A stretch of DNA of 10,602 nt from Alphaproteobacteria bacterium (lineage in GTDB: Bacteria > Pseudomonadota > Alphaproteobacteria > UBA6615), in NCBI GenBank assembly GCA_013003285.1, contig JABDJY010000301.1, positions 1 through 10,602 of the forward strand, read 5' to 3'. The notes below the pieces were generated by a model. That model did not search any database, was not told the DNA's origin, and worked only from the letters and a program-made list of their open reading frames with translations. The position numbers and the translations under genes are program-made. Positions 1-6,805 of this stretch are shown one piece after another (positions within the stretch are counted from its first letter, which is position 1; each line of letters starts with the position of its first letter).

Positions 1-1489
1 AGCCGAGGGCCTCCGACTTGGACTCCCGGCCGCTGGCAATCTCAAGGAAATAGTTGAAGATCTGCTCGCCGACTTCTTGCACCGTGGCATCGCCATCGGC
101 GATGACGCCGCAATTAATGTCCATATCGTCCGACATGCGCTGATACATGGGCGTGTTGGTGGACAGCTTGATCGACGGTGACGGCTTGCAGCCATAAACC
201 GAACCGCGGCCGGTGGTGAAGCACACCAGATTGGCGCCCGAGGCGACTTGGCCGGTGATCGAAGCCGGATCGAATCCCGGGCTATCCATGAACACGAAGC
301 CCTTGGTGTCGATCGGCTCGGCGTATTTGTAGACCCCGGCCAGATTGGTCGTGCCGCCCTTGGCCGCCGCGCCGAGCGATTTCTCCAGAATGGTGGTGAG
401 CCCGCCGGCCTTGTTGCCCGGCGACGGGTTATTGTCCATCGAGCCGTGGTTGCGCGCGGTGTAATCCTCCCACCAGCGGATCCGCTCGATCAGCTTCTCG
501 CCGACCTGTTGGTTCACTGCCCGGCGGGTCAGCAGATGCTCGGCGCCATAAATCTCCGGCGTCTCCGACAGAATGCCGGTGCCGCCATTGGCGACCAGCC
601 GGTCCACCGCGTTACCCAGGGCCGGGTTCGCGGTGATGCCCGAATAGGCGTCCGAGCCACCGCATTGCAGCGCCACGGTCAACTCGCTCGCCGACACCGT
701 CTCGCGCTTGACGTTATTAGCCGCCGGCAGCATGGAGGCGATGCGCTCCACCGCCTCGTCGACGGTCTTGCGGGTGCCGCCGCTCTCCTGAATGGTCATG
801 GTCTGGAAGGTATCGTTCAACTCCAACCCATAGGCGTCGAGCAGAAACGGGATCTGGTTGACCTCGCAGCCCAGTCCAACAATCAGCACACCGGCGAAGT
901 TGGGATGCTGCGCATAACCCCACAGGGTGCGCTGCAAATTCTCGTAGCCCTCCCCGGAATCGGCCATGCCGCAACCGGTGGCGTGCACGAAGGCCGACAC
1001 GCCATCGATATTGCCGTAGTCGCTCAGCCGGTCGGTGCGGTTAAACGTGTCCGCGATATAGCGCGCCACCGTCGCCGAACAATTCACCGAGGTCAGGATA
1101 CCAATATGATTGCGGGTGCCGACCTTGCCGGTCTTGCGCCGGTAGCCCTCGAAGGTGCGCCGCTGGTCTTCCGGCACGAAGGGCGTATCGCTCATTTCGG
1201 TCGAATAGGCATAGTCACGCTCGAACATGCGAAATTCGCAATTGTGGAGATGGATATGATCGCCGACGGCGATATCTTCCATGGCAAAGCCGATGATCTG
1301 ATCGTATTTGCGCACCGGCTCGCCCCTGGCGATGGCGCTCGTCGCAATCTTATGGCCGCGCGGGATCGGCGCCAGGGTCGACACCGCCCCCTCGCCGGGG
1401 ATGGCGGTATTGGGCAGGATCTCGGTGCGGGCAACGACCACATTGTCGTTGGCGTTCAACCGGATGGTCAGCGGGGCGGTGTCGGACAT
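1..1489 (-). CDS. UxaA/GarD-family sugar-acid dehydratase (altronate/galactarate dehydratase type), C-terminus cut by window edge
   Basis: Family members dehydrate altronate or galactarate to a 2-keto-3-deoxy sugar acid in the cytoplasm. The frame is open from the ATG at 1489 to the window edge, giving 496 codons. E. coli UxaA is about 495 residues, and the visible tail (ESKSEALG) is a typical near-terminal motif, so probably only 10-20 residues are missing. Residues about 7-90 form an N-terminal SAF-like domain (IPRGHKIAT, VGDHIHLHNC). The catalytic region carries KVGTRNHIGI, FVHATGCGM near residue 168, VGLGCEVNQI, LQCGGSDAYSGITANPALG, HGSMDNNPSPGNKAGG near 350 and a late CFTTGRGSVYG block, all hallmarks of the family. 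The SAF and catalytic domains are fused, as in UxaA. The ribosome site before the ATG is weak (AGTGAG). Substrate cannot be told from sequence: altronate, galactarate or another aldonate are all possible. No uxa/gar partner genes are visible. Confidence 0.93.
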   Translation of the reverse strand, partial: MSDTAPLTIRLNANDNVVVARTEILPNTAIPGEGAVSTLAPIPRGHKIATSAIARGEPVRKYDQIIGFAMEDIAVGDHIHLHNCEFRMFERDYAYSTEMSDTPFVPEDQRRTFEGYRRKTGKVGTRNHIGILTSVNCSATVARYIADTFNRTDRLSDYGNIDGVSAFVHATGCGMADSGEGYENLQRTLWGYAQHPNFAGVLIVGLGCEVNQIPFLLDAYGLELNDTFQTMTIQESGGTRKTVDEAVERIASMLPAANNVKRETVSASELTVALQCGGSDAYSGITANPALGNAVDRLVANGGTGILSETPEIYGAEHLLTRRAVNQQVGEKLIERIRWWEDYTARNHGSMDNNPSPGNKAGGLTTILEKSLGAAAKGGTTNLAGVYKYAEPIDTKGFVFMDSPGFDPASITGQVASGANLVCFTTGRGSVYGCKPSPSIKLSTNTPMYQRMSDDMDINCGVIADGDATVQEVGEQIFNYFLEIASGRESKSEALG

Positions 1490-1580
1490 GGCTCACTCAC
1501 TTGGTCAGGATTAATTGCCCCTAACATAGTGGGAATCGCCCCCGACACCAGCGGCGTGTTGCGCCGAAGGCAGGATACTA

Positions 1581-2117
1581 CTATCTCGAACTTTCAAGTC
1601 TGCGCGCCAGCTCAAGCGCTTCTGCGACAGAAAAAGAGCCTGTTATGATGCCTGATCCCCCAAGGATCGGTACCTGTATTACTGGAGCGGAATAAACTTT
1701 GTCATCGAGCACAATCGCCAACCTCTTGCCAATACCTTGTGTGGTCATCGTTCCCATTATTTTGCCGCCTGTCACATCCAATCGGAAGGCTACAATCGGC
1801 CGACCGTCTTGAAATGACGCCGCGGCACTGGTGATATGTGGACCGAGCGCCTGGCCGTCCTTCAACACCAAATACCGTTCTGGACCATCCTGGGCCTCCA
1901 ATATCATTGAATCGCTCGGGACACCTTTCGCCAGCGCATCTTCGAGCGTCACGTCTGGATTCACATAGTGTAATGATAAGCCGATATTCGGCTCCGACCG
2001 CGACAGCTGCATAGGGTCAGAGTCGCTGGCTGCATTGAATATCAAAGTAGGGACCACAAACGCGGCCACACCAATCAACACAATGGCGGCTACGGCGAAA
2101 ATAAGGAACTTGCGCAT
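1581..2117 (-). CDS. Membrane-anchored stand-alone SecD P1-head-like protein
   Basis: The protein has 178 residues. I chose the ATG at 2117 over one at 2150 because GTAGGGGGT sits just before it and the protein then begins MRKFLIF, an ordinary signal anchor. Residues about 4-26 form one hydrophobic helix, placing the rest in the periplasm. Residues about 102-176 match the head subdomain of the SecD first periplasmic region: DGRPIVAFRLD, GKRLAIVLDDKVYSAPVI, PILGGSGIITGSF, then VAEALELARRLES. Real SecD is roughly 500-600 residues with six membrane helices and drives late steps of protein export. None of those helices are here and no secF lies nearby, so this is not a translocase subunit by itself. 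Residues 45-100 lack a recognised motif. The DNA is visibly lower in GC than its neighbours (about 47% in the line at 1681-1740 against about 73% at 1321-1380). Function is unknown. Confidence 0.85.
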   Translation of the reverse strand: MRKFLIFAVAAIVLIGVAAFVVPTLIFNAASDSDPMQLSRSEPNIGLSLHYVNPDVTLEDALAKGVPSDSMILEAQDGPERYLVLKDGQALGPHITSAAASFQDGRPIVAFRLDVTGGKIMGTMTTQGIGKRLAIVLDDKVYSAPVIQVPILGGSGIITGSFSVAEALELARRLESSR

Positions 2118-2172
2118 GAGACCCCCTACCGGGCCAACGGAAGTTGGCATACCGGAGAATGGCCAGATTACA

Positions 2173-3354
2173 TCACTCCGTGCGTAGCAGCGAATAGCGT
2201 TCGTCGGCGGCGATGCAGTCGGCTTCCGGCAGGCCCAGTTCCTTGCGCACGATATTAGTGCCGAGCACCAGCGAGATCATTTTGTAACGGGCGTGACGAC
2301 GGCTCATGCCCTCGCGGCCCATGCCGCAGTCGGAGACCAACACCAGCCGTTCGACGGGGATGTATTTGAGCGCCTCGCGGATATTCTCGGCGATCTCCTC
2401 GGGCCGTTCGACCTGCAACGAATGGTGATCGATCATGCCGATGGCGACCTTCTTGTCGGTGATATGCTCGCCGATAGCCTTGAGGTCGATATGATGCGAA
2501 CTGCACGATTCAAACGTGATCACGTCGGCGTCGACCTGGTTGAGATATTCCAGCGACGGTGCGTAACTCTGCACTTCCAGGAACATGCGTTGCTGCGACG
2601 GGTTGCCCCAACAGGTATGACACCACACTTCGGTTTTGTCGCGTAAGCCCTTGACCGTGTTGTCGAATACGCCAACCAGCTCTTCCATGCCGAGCTTGCC
2701 GAAGGTGGGTCCGCGCGACGGGATCATATGGATTTGCGGCTCTTCCAGCTGGACCACCGGACAGCCGGCATCGGCCAGTTCGTTGAGCTCGCCATTCAGC
2801 GCGTCGCTGAACGCCATGACCCGCTCGACCGGGTCGGTGTAGTAATTATCCTCGACAGCGGTGGCCAGGATCTCGGGCACGATGGTGCCGAATTTGACCG
2901 GCTTGCGGGTCATACGCTGGGCGGTCTTCCACATGGCGGTGTATTGCAGATCACCGCGGCCGATCGGCCCCTCGATGGCCGGCATCACGCGGGCTTCAAG
3001 ATAGTCGTGGAGAATATGGCCCATGGGGAAACCGACGCCGCCCATCTTGTAGGTGGCCGGCGTCGGCACACCCTTGCTGAAACCATCCATATGGAAGGGC
3101 GGATAGCTGGTCCAGCTTTGACCGCCGACCTCATTGTCATAATGGGCGTCGCCATCGGTGAAGATGTCGAGGCCCGCAGCCTCCTGATCGCGCAGATAAA
3201 CCCCCACCGCGTCGGAATATTGGTCGCGGAATTTGGAATCGACCATGGCTTGAAGGAAAGTCCGCGTTCCCAGGTTTTCGGAAAACCAATCCGGTCGCGG
3301 TAAAGAACCAATCAGTGAAGTGGGTAACATCAAGTCTGCGGTTGCGCGGTACAT
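2173..3354 (-). CDS. MetE-like cobalamin-independent methyltransferase, catalytic domain only
   Basis: The protein has 393 residues, about half of full MetE (about 750), and corresponds to the C-terminal zinc-binding TIM barrel. The N-terminal IGSLPRP (residues 15-21) is the usual opening of this family. All four zinc ligands are present by motif: H246 and C248 in WCHTCWGN, E282 in DVITFESCSS, and C343 in VLVSDCGMG, matching H641, C643, E665 and C726 of E. coli MetE. The zinc would activate a thiol acceptor for methyl or alkyl transfer. The family includes core methionine synthases and epoxyalkane:coenzyme M transferases, so the acceptor may be homocysteine or another thiol, and the methyl donor is unknown. 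The start at 3354 has a good ribosome site (GGAGGG, 7 nt before ATG). It lies 102 nt after the acyl-CoA synthetase and 55 nt before the SecD-head gene. Confidence 0.9.
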   Translation of the reverse strand: MYRATADLMLPTSLIGSLPRPDWFSENLGTRTFLQAMVDSKFRDQYSDAVGVYLRDQEAAGLDIFTDGDAHYDNEVGGQSWTSYPPFHMDGFSKGVPTPATYKMGGVGFPMGHILHDYLEARVMPAIEGPIGRGDLQYTAMWKTAQRMTRKPVKFGTIVPEILATAVEDNYYTDPVERVMAFSDALNGELNELADAGCPVVQLEEPQIHMIPSRGPTFGKLGMEELVGVFDNTVKGLRDKTEVWCHTCWGNPSQQRMFLEVQSYAPSLEYLNQVDADVITFESCSSHHIDLKAIGEHITDKKVAIGMIDHHSLQVERPEEIAENIREALKYIPVERLVLVSDCGMGREGMSRRHARYKMISLVLGTNIVRKELGLPEADCIAADERYSLLRTE

Positions 3355-3456
3355 AGTTATTCCCTCCAGCCGGTTGTTAATTATGAATTGAATAGAACCG
3401 TAGAACGCTATGACAGGGCGAGCAACTTAACCCACGTCAGGTGAGACCGGCGACGG

Positions 3457-5100
3457 TTAACCCTCACCCTCCGCCTCGGCGCGCAGTTCGACCCGCCGTA
3501 TCTTGCCCGATACTGTTTTCGGCAAGGCCTCGCGGAACTCGATCTCGCGGGGATATTTGTAGGGGGCGGTCTGGTTTTTGACGAAATCCTGAATGTCCTT
3601 TTCCAATTCCGGCGAGGGTTCGTGACCCGGGGCGGGAATGATAAAGGCCTTCACGATCGAACCGCGCAGTTCGTCGGGCTTGGCGACCACGGCGGACTCC
3701 GCCACCGCCGGATGTTCCTGCAGCGCGCTTTCCACCTCGAACGGGCTGATCCGGTAACCGGCCGACGAGATGATGTCGTCGGAACGGCCGACGAACCAGA
3801 TATAGCCGGCCCCGTCGCGGGTCGCGGTGTCGCCGGAAAAGTACCAGCCATCGTGGAAACACTCGGCGTTGGCCGCGTCGTCCTCGTAATAACCGGTGAA
3901 CAGGCCCGGCGGATGGGGCTCGGTCAGGCGCACCCCGATATGGCCGACTTCGCCATCGGGCACCACATTGCCCAGGTCGTCGATCACGTCCACTTCGACC
4001 CCGGGCACCGGACGCCCCATGGAGCCGGGCCGCACTTCCAGGCCCGGGATATTGGCGACGATATTGATGGTCTCGGTCTGGCCGTAGCCGTCATAAACGT
4101 CGGTGCCGGTAACGTCCTTCCACACCCGCATGACTTCCGGATTGAGAGGCTCGCCGGCGCTGATCGAATGGCGGATCGAACTCAGATCGTAATTCGCCAG
4201 ATCGGCCTGGGCGAATACCCGATAGACCGTCGGCGGCGCACAGAAGGTGGTCACGCCCAAACGCTCGACCAGGCGCAGATGCAGATCGGCATCGAAGCGC
4301 AGATCGCCATCATAGAGTACGATGGTCGAGCCCATCAGCCAGGGCGGAAACAGCATGCCCCACGCCGCTTTGGCCCAGCCGGTGTCCGACAGGGTCCAGT
4401 GCACATCATCCTCGCGCAAATCCATCCAGTAACGCCCGGTGATGGCGTGTGCCAGCGCATAACCATGGTCACGCGGCACCATCTTGGGAAAGGCCGTGGT
4501 GCCGGAGGTGAAATAAACCAGCATGGTGTCGTCGGCGCGGGTGCGCGGCACATCGTCCCGGCTGAGTGCGTCGGATGCCGCGGTGCAGGCGCTCTCATAA
4601 CTGGTCCACCCCTCTCGGGTACCGCCGATGACGATCAAATGCTCGAGCGAGGGACAATTGGCGCGGATGGCCTCGATCTTGTCGGTCGCGTCGGCGGTGA
4701 CGATGGCCAGCTTGGCCTGGGATTTATTGATGCGGTATTCGATATCCTTGGGCTGCAGCAGATTGGTGCCGGGCATGGCGACCACGCCGGTCTTGATGCA
4801 GCCGATCATCACCTGATACCAGGCCGGCAGGCGCGGGATCATGACGAAGGCGAAATCGCCCTGCCCCGCGCCCAGACCCAACAGCACATTGGCGAAACGG
4901 TTCGCCGCCCGGTTCAGGTCGGAGAAACGATGGTTCTCCAGGGTCTCGCCGTCGCGCGTCACATAGATGAACGCGGTCTTGTCGGCCTCTTCCGCGCGGC
5001 GCTCGATAACGTCGAAGCCGAAATTATAGAATTCGGGAATCTCCAGGCTGAATTCCGCCCGCGTTTTTTCGTAGTCGGTGAATTCTACAAGTTGCACCAT
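3457..5100 (-). CDS. AMP-forming acyl-CoA synthetase (ANL superfamily, medium-chain/benzoate-like type)
   Basis: The protein has 547 residues, normal for the family. It activates a carboxylic acid with ATP to an acyl-adenylate and then to the CoA thioester in the cytosol. Visible core motifs in order: the phosphate-binding loop YFTSGTTAFPK (196-206), DGYGQTE (337-343), YFSGDTA (420-426), the hinge GRSDDIISSAGYRISPFEVE (438-457), and C-terminal PKTVSGKIRR (527-536) with the catalytic lysine at 533. HWTLSDTGWAKAAWG (234-248) and the overall layout resemble medium-chain acyl-CoA synthetases (ACSM type). The usual Gly of the P-loop (SGTTGxPK) is Ala here (SGTTAFPK), a tolerated variation in this subgroup. 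The ribosome site is strong (GGGGGAGG before ATG 5100). It lies 95 nt downstream of ridA copy 1. Substrate is not determinable by eye; a short or medium fatty acid or an aromatic acid is likely. Confidence 0.94.
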   Translation of the reverse strand: MVQLVEFTDYEKTRAEFSLEIPEFYNFGFDVIERRAEEADKTAFIYVTRDGETLENHRFSDLNRAANRFANVLLGLGAGQGDFAFVMIPRLPAWYQVMIGCIKTGVVAMPGTNLLQPKDIEYRINKSQAKLAIVTADATDKIEAIRANCPSLEHLIVIGGTREGWTSYESACTAASDALSRDDVPRTRADDTMLVYFTSGTTAFPKMVPRDHGYALAHAITGRYWMDLREDDVHWTLSDTGWAKAAWGMLFPPWLMGSTIVLYDGDLRFDADLHLRLVERLGVTTFCAPPTVYRVFAQADLANYDLSSIRHSISAGEPLNPEVMRVWKDVTGTDVYDGYGQTETINIVANIPGLEVRPGSMGRPVPGVEVDVIDDLGNVVPDGEVGHIGVRLTEPHPPGLFTGYYEDDAANAECFHDGWYFSGDTATRDGAGYIWFVGRSDDIISSAGYRISPFEVESALQEHPAVAESAVVAKPDELRGSIVKAFIIPAPGHEPSPELEKDIQDFVKNQTAPYKYPREIEFREALPKTVSGKIRRVELRAEAEGEG

Positions 5101-5119
5101 GTCCGCCTCCCCCGCCGCT

Positions 5120-5129
5120 ATTATCGTTG
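5120..5129 (-). promoter_or_regulatory. Shared CAACGATAAT element upstream of the acyl-CoA synthetase
   Basis: CAACGATAAT on the minus strand ends 20 nt before the ATG at 5100. The same 10-mer occurs upstream of ridA copy 1 and a one-mismatch version lies upstream of ridA copy 3. The GATAAT part resembles a -10 box, but no good -35 lies 17 nt upstream. A second -10-like TATGAT lies at 5141-5136. It is tentative whether either is the promoter. Confidence 0.25.
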
Positions 5130-5176
5130 GGGAAGATCATACACCTGATTGGGCGATGACAGAACGGGAACGCTGC

Positions 5177-5191
5177 GGCGAACAGGTCGCC
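5177..5191 (-). other. Short hairpin after ridA copy 1
   Basis: GGCGA and TCGCC form a perfect 5-bp stem with a 5-nt loop, starting 4 nt after the ridA stop codon. No U-run follows, so it is not a standard intrinsic terminator. It could slow 3' decay or be chance in GC-rich DNA. Confidence 0.25.
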
Positions 5192-5195
5192 CGGC

Positions 5196-5585
5196 TCAGT
5201 CGACCTTGCAGGCGACCGCATCCATTTCGACCAGGAATTCCGGCCGCGCCAACCCCTTTACCGCCAGATAGGTCGATACCGGTTTGTGCCCGTTGAGAAA
5301 TTCCTGCCGGCCTTCGCTGACCATGAAGACATCGGCGGGGTCGAGTGAAAATACGTTGAGGCGCACCAAATCTTCCACGCCCATATCGGCCGATTTAAGG
5401 ACCTCGATCACGTTCAGCCAGATGCGCCGGTGCTGCGCCTCGAAGCCGATCGGCATGGTGCCCTCGGGCGTGACGCCGACGACGCCGGCGATATGCAGCG
5501 TGCGGGCGCCGGCCGGCACCTCGATACCATGGCTGTAGAACGCCACCGGTGGGGAAATCGTGTCGGGATTATGTGCGGTTAGCAT
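5196..5585 (-). CDS. RidA-family (YjgF/YER057c/UK114) protein, copy 1
   Basis: The protein has 129 residues, a full-length single-domain member that would form the family's trimer. The start at 5585 is chosen because AGGAGG sits 5-6 nt before it; an ATG at 5600 lies just upstream of this ribosome site and would add five residues. Family marks are the early YSHGIEVP strand, AGVVG, ALKS-like helix ending GVEDLVRLNVF, and the C-terminal VEMDAVA. Classic RidA deaminates reactive enamines/imines using an arginine (R105 in E. coli). Here the aligned site is S104 in KPVSTY, while the Glu at 120 remains. By known family rules this argues against ordinary imine deaminase activity and for one of the Arg-lacking Rid subfamilies. 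By eye it is about half identical to copy 3. It lies 120 nt downstream of copy 2. Confidence 0.92.
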   Translation of the reverse strand: MLTAHNPDTISPPVAFYSHGIEVPAGARTLHIAGVVGVTPEGTMPIGFEAQHRRIWLNVIEVLKSADMGVEDLVRLNVFSLDPADVFMVSEGRQEFLNGHKPVSTYLAVKGLARPEFLVEMDAVACKVD

Positions 5586-5608
5586 AGCTGTCCTCCTCAT
5601 GCTTCTTG

Positions 5609-5618
5609 ATTATCGTTG
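5609..5618 (-). promoter_or_regulatory. Shared CAACGATAAT element upstream of ridA copy 1
   Basis: This is identical to the 10-mer before the acyl-CoA synthetase and ends 23 nt before the ridA start codon. The spacing would suit a -10 box with a short leader, yet the hexamer 17 nt upstream (TCTCCG) is not -35-like. It suggests copy 1 may be transcribed separately from copy 2. Confidence 0.25.
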
Positions 5619-5689
5619 CGTTGCGAGGCGACGGAGAACGGCCACGTTGCTGATTGGCACGCGGCCGCACCATCACCGGATCAACTATG

Positions 5690-5702
5690 GCACGAAGCGT
5701 GC
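5690..5702 (-). other. Short hairpin after ridA copy 2
   Basis: GCACG and CGTGC form a perfect 5-bp stem with a 3-nt CTT loop, starting 3 nt after the stop codon. No U-run follows, so termination would be weak at best. The placement parallels the hairpin after ridA copy 1. Confidence 0.3.
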
Positions 5703-5705
5703 GGC

Positions 5706-6095
5706 TTAATCGACCTTGGCGGCGACCACATCCATCTCGACCAGCCATTGCGACTTGGCCAGACCGGTCACGCACCAGGTCGAGGCCGGATGAAACTCAC
5801 CGACGAACTCGGCGCGGCCCTCGCGCAGATACTGCACATCTTCTTCGTTGCGGGCGTAGACCACGACTTTGACGATGTCCTCCACCCCCATGCCGCGATG
5901 ATTGAGGATGGCGATGACGTTACGCCAGGTCTGCCGGTGCTGCTCTTGGAACCCCTCGGTCATGGAGCCATCGGGGAGCGAGCCGACCTGCCCGGCAAGA
6001 TAGAGCCAGCGGGCGCCCGGTGGCACTTCAACCACCTGGCTATAGAGGTTTGCCGGCGCGGCAACGGTATTGGGATTATGACGTGTGATGGTCAT
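5706..6095 (-). CDS. RidA-family (YjgF/YER057c/UK114) protein, copy 2
   Basis: The protein has 129 residues. The ATG at 6095 is preferred over the adjoining GTG at 6098 because AAGGAG lies 5 nt before the ATG and would be too close to the GTG. It shares with its paralogues the opening RHNPNTVAAPA, YSQVVEVPPGARW, AGQVGSLPDGS, EGFQEQHRQTWRNVIAIL, GMGVEDIVK and the ending VEMDVVAAKVD. The catalytic-arginine position is S105 in HPASTW, and E120 is kept, as in the other two copies. The protein is probably cytosolic and trimeric with a small-molecule pocket between subunits; the ligand is unknown. The gene is divergent from the Coq4-like gene across a 95-nt gap, and copy 1 follows on the same strand. 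Confidence 0.92.
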   Translation of the reverse strand: MTITRHNPNTVAAPANLYSQVVEVPPGARWLYLAGQVGSLPDGSMTEGFQEQHRQTWRNVIAILNHRGMGVEDIVKVVVYARNEEDVQYLREGRAEFVGEFHPASTWCVTGLAKSQWLVEMDVVAAKVD

Positions 6096-6125
6096 CACAG
6101 CTCCTTAAGTGGCGAATCCGCTAAA

Positions 6126-6152
6126 CTAATAACAGGCGGCTTTTGTTGTAAA
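6126..6152 (-). promoter_or_regulatory. Candidate promoter for ridA copy 2
   Basis: In the divergent gap, TTTACA (6152-6147) matches five of six -35 bases. TATTAG (6131-6126) lies 15 nt downstream and is a fair -10. The spacing is short; alternative -10 placements (for example TAGTTT at 18 nt) are no better. Low confidence. Confidence 0.3.
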
Positions 6153-6175
6153 GGCGAGCGACGGCGCGATTAGGC

Positions 6176-6181
6176 TATTAT
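6176..6181 (+). promoter_or_regulatory. Candidate -10 box just before the Coq4-like gene
   Basis: TATTAT lies only 9 nt before the ATG at 6191. If it is the -10 box, transcription would begin at or within a few bases of that ATG, giving a leaderless message, which would fit the absent ribosome site. No -35-like hexamer is present at 17 nt spacing (ggcgag). Confidence 0.22.
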
Positions 6182-6190
6182 TTACATCGA

Positions 6191-6805
6191 ATGAGTATAT
6201 TAATGACCGACCTTAGCCTCGAAACAAGGCCCGCGACCTCGAACATGGAAACCGACGATTGGCGAGAATGGAATCCCGGGCTCGATAATGACGAGCTCAC
6301 CCTTCGGGAGGTCTTCGACACGCTGCCCGGCGCCGGTCCCGACGAAATCGACCAGATGGTCCGCCTGTTGGAAAATCCAGCCTCGCCCTATGCACTACCT
6401 GGCGCAGTGCGCTTACGCCACCATGACTGCATCCATATTCTGCTGGGTCGCGGCCTGCTCAACCAGGACGAGGCCTTCGTCATCGGCTACACCATGGGCA
6501 CCGCCAAAGAGCATATCAACGAGGAGCAGGTGCAACTGTTCCGCCTCGCCGCCAAACTGCTCTACAAACCACCCTACCGCATGACCGATAACGATCTCAT
6601 CGCCTTCGATCTGGCATTCGCCCTGGGTAACAAATCACCCTACCGGCATATCTATAAATTCGATTTCGACCGCGCCATGGACCTCGACATCGGCGATGTC
6701 CGCCGCGAGTTGGGCATCAACACCAAGGCACTGAAAGCTGCCTTCCGCGAAGAACGCCTGCTGCTGCCCGGCAACAAGGCCAGCGAACGCTTAGCGATTA
6801 TTTAG
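6191..6805 (+). CDS. Coq4-like protein with HDxxHx11E metal-binding motif
   Basis: This is the only plus-strand gene, 204 residues from the first ATG. The central segment has H78-D79-x-x-H82, then exactly 11 residues, then E94 (HDCIHILLGRGLLNQDEAF). This is the signature of Coq4 (Pfam Coq4), which binds a metal and is needed for coenzyme Q ring modification. The regions before (ENPASPYALPG) and after (IGYTMGT, then helical EEQVQLFRLAAKLLY) also suit that fold. No signal peptide or membrane segment is seen, so it is cytosolic or peripheral. The C-terminal part (DLDIGDVRRELGINTKALKAAFREER) is charged and helical. No ubi/coq genes are adjacent, so a true role in ubiquinone synthesis is not shown; other Coq4-fold proteins exist. 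The start is uncertain: ATGs at 6191, 6203 and 6245 all lack a clear ribosome site. Confidence 0.72.
   Translation: MSILMTDLSLETRPATSNMETDDWREWNPGLDNDELTLREVFDTLPGAGPDEIDQMVRLLENPASPYALPGAVRLRHHDCIHILLGRGLLNQDEAFVIGYTMGTAKEHINEEQVQLFRLAAKLLYKPPYRMTDNDLIAFDLAFALGNKSPYRHIYKFDFDRAMDLDIGDVRRELGINTKALKAAFREERLLLPGNKASERLAII

Noticed and set aside
1541..1572. Hairpin CGGCG/CGCCG downstream of the SecD-head gene as a terminator
   Set aside because: A 5-bp stem without a following U-run; no better than chance in this composition.
248..1648. Plus-strand open frame (466 codons) opposite the dehydratase
   Set aside because: The minus strand carries an unmistakable UxaA/GarD protein; the plus product has no family motifs and low-complexity composition.
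2728..3303. Plus-strand open frame (191 codons) opposite the MetE-like gene
   Set aside because: Shadow of the zinc methyltransferase gene; no motif and no ribosome site.
3427..3460. Inverted repeat TTAACC / GGTTAA around a 22-nt spacer after the acyl-CoA synthetase
   Set aside because: One arm contains the gene's stop codon and the arms are only six bases; too weak to call an operator or terminator.
3622..5148. Long plus-strand open frame (508 codons) opposite the acyl-CoA synthetase
   Set aside because: It is the antisense of a gene with all ANL core motifs; its product is rich in His, Gly and Arg with no recognisable domain, typical of a shadow frame in GC-rich DNA.
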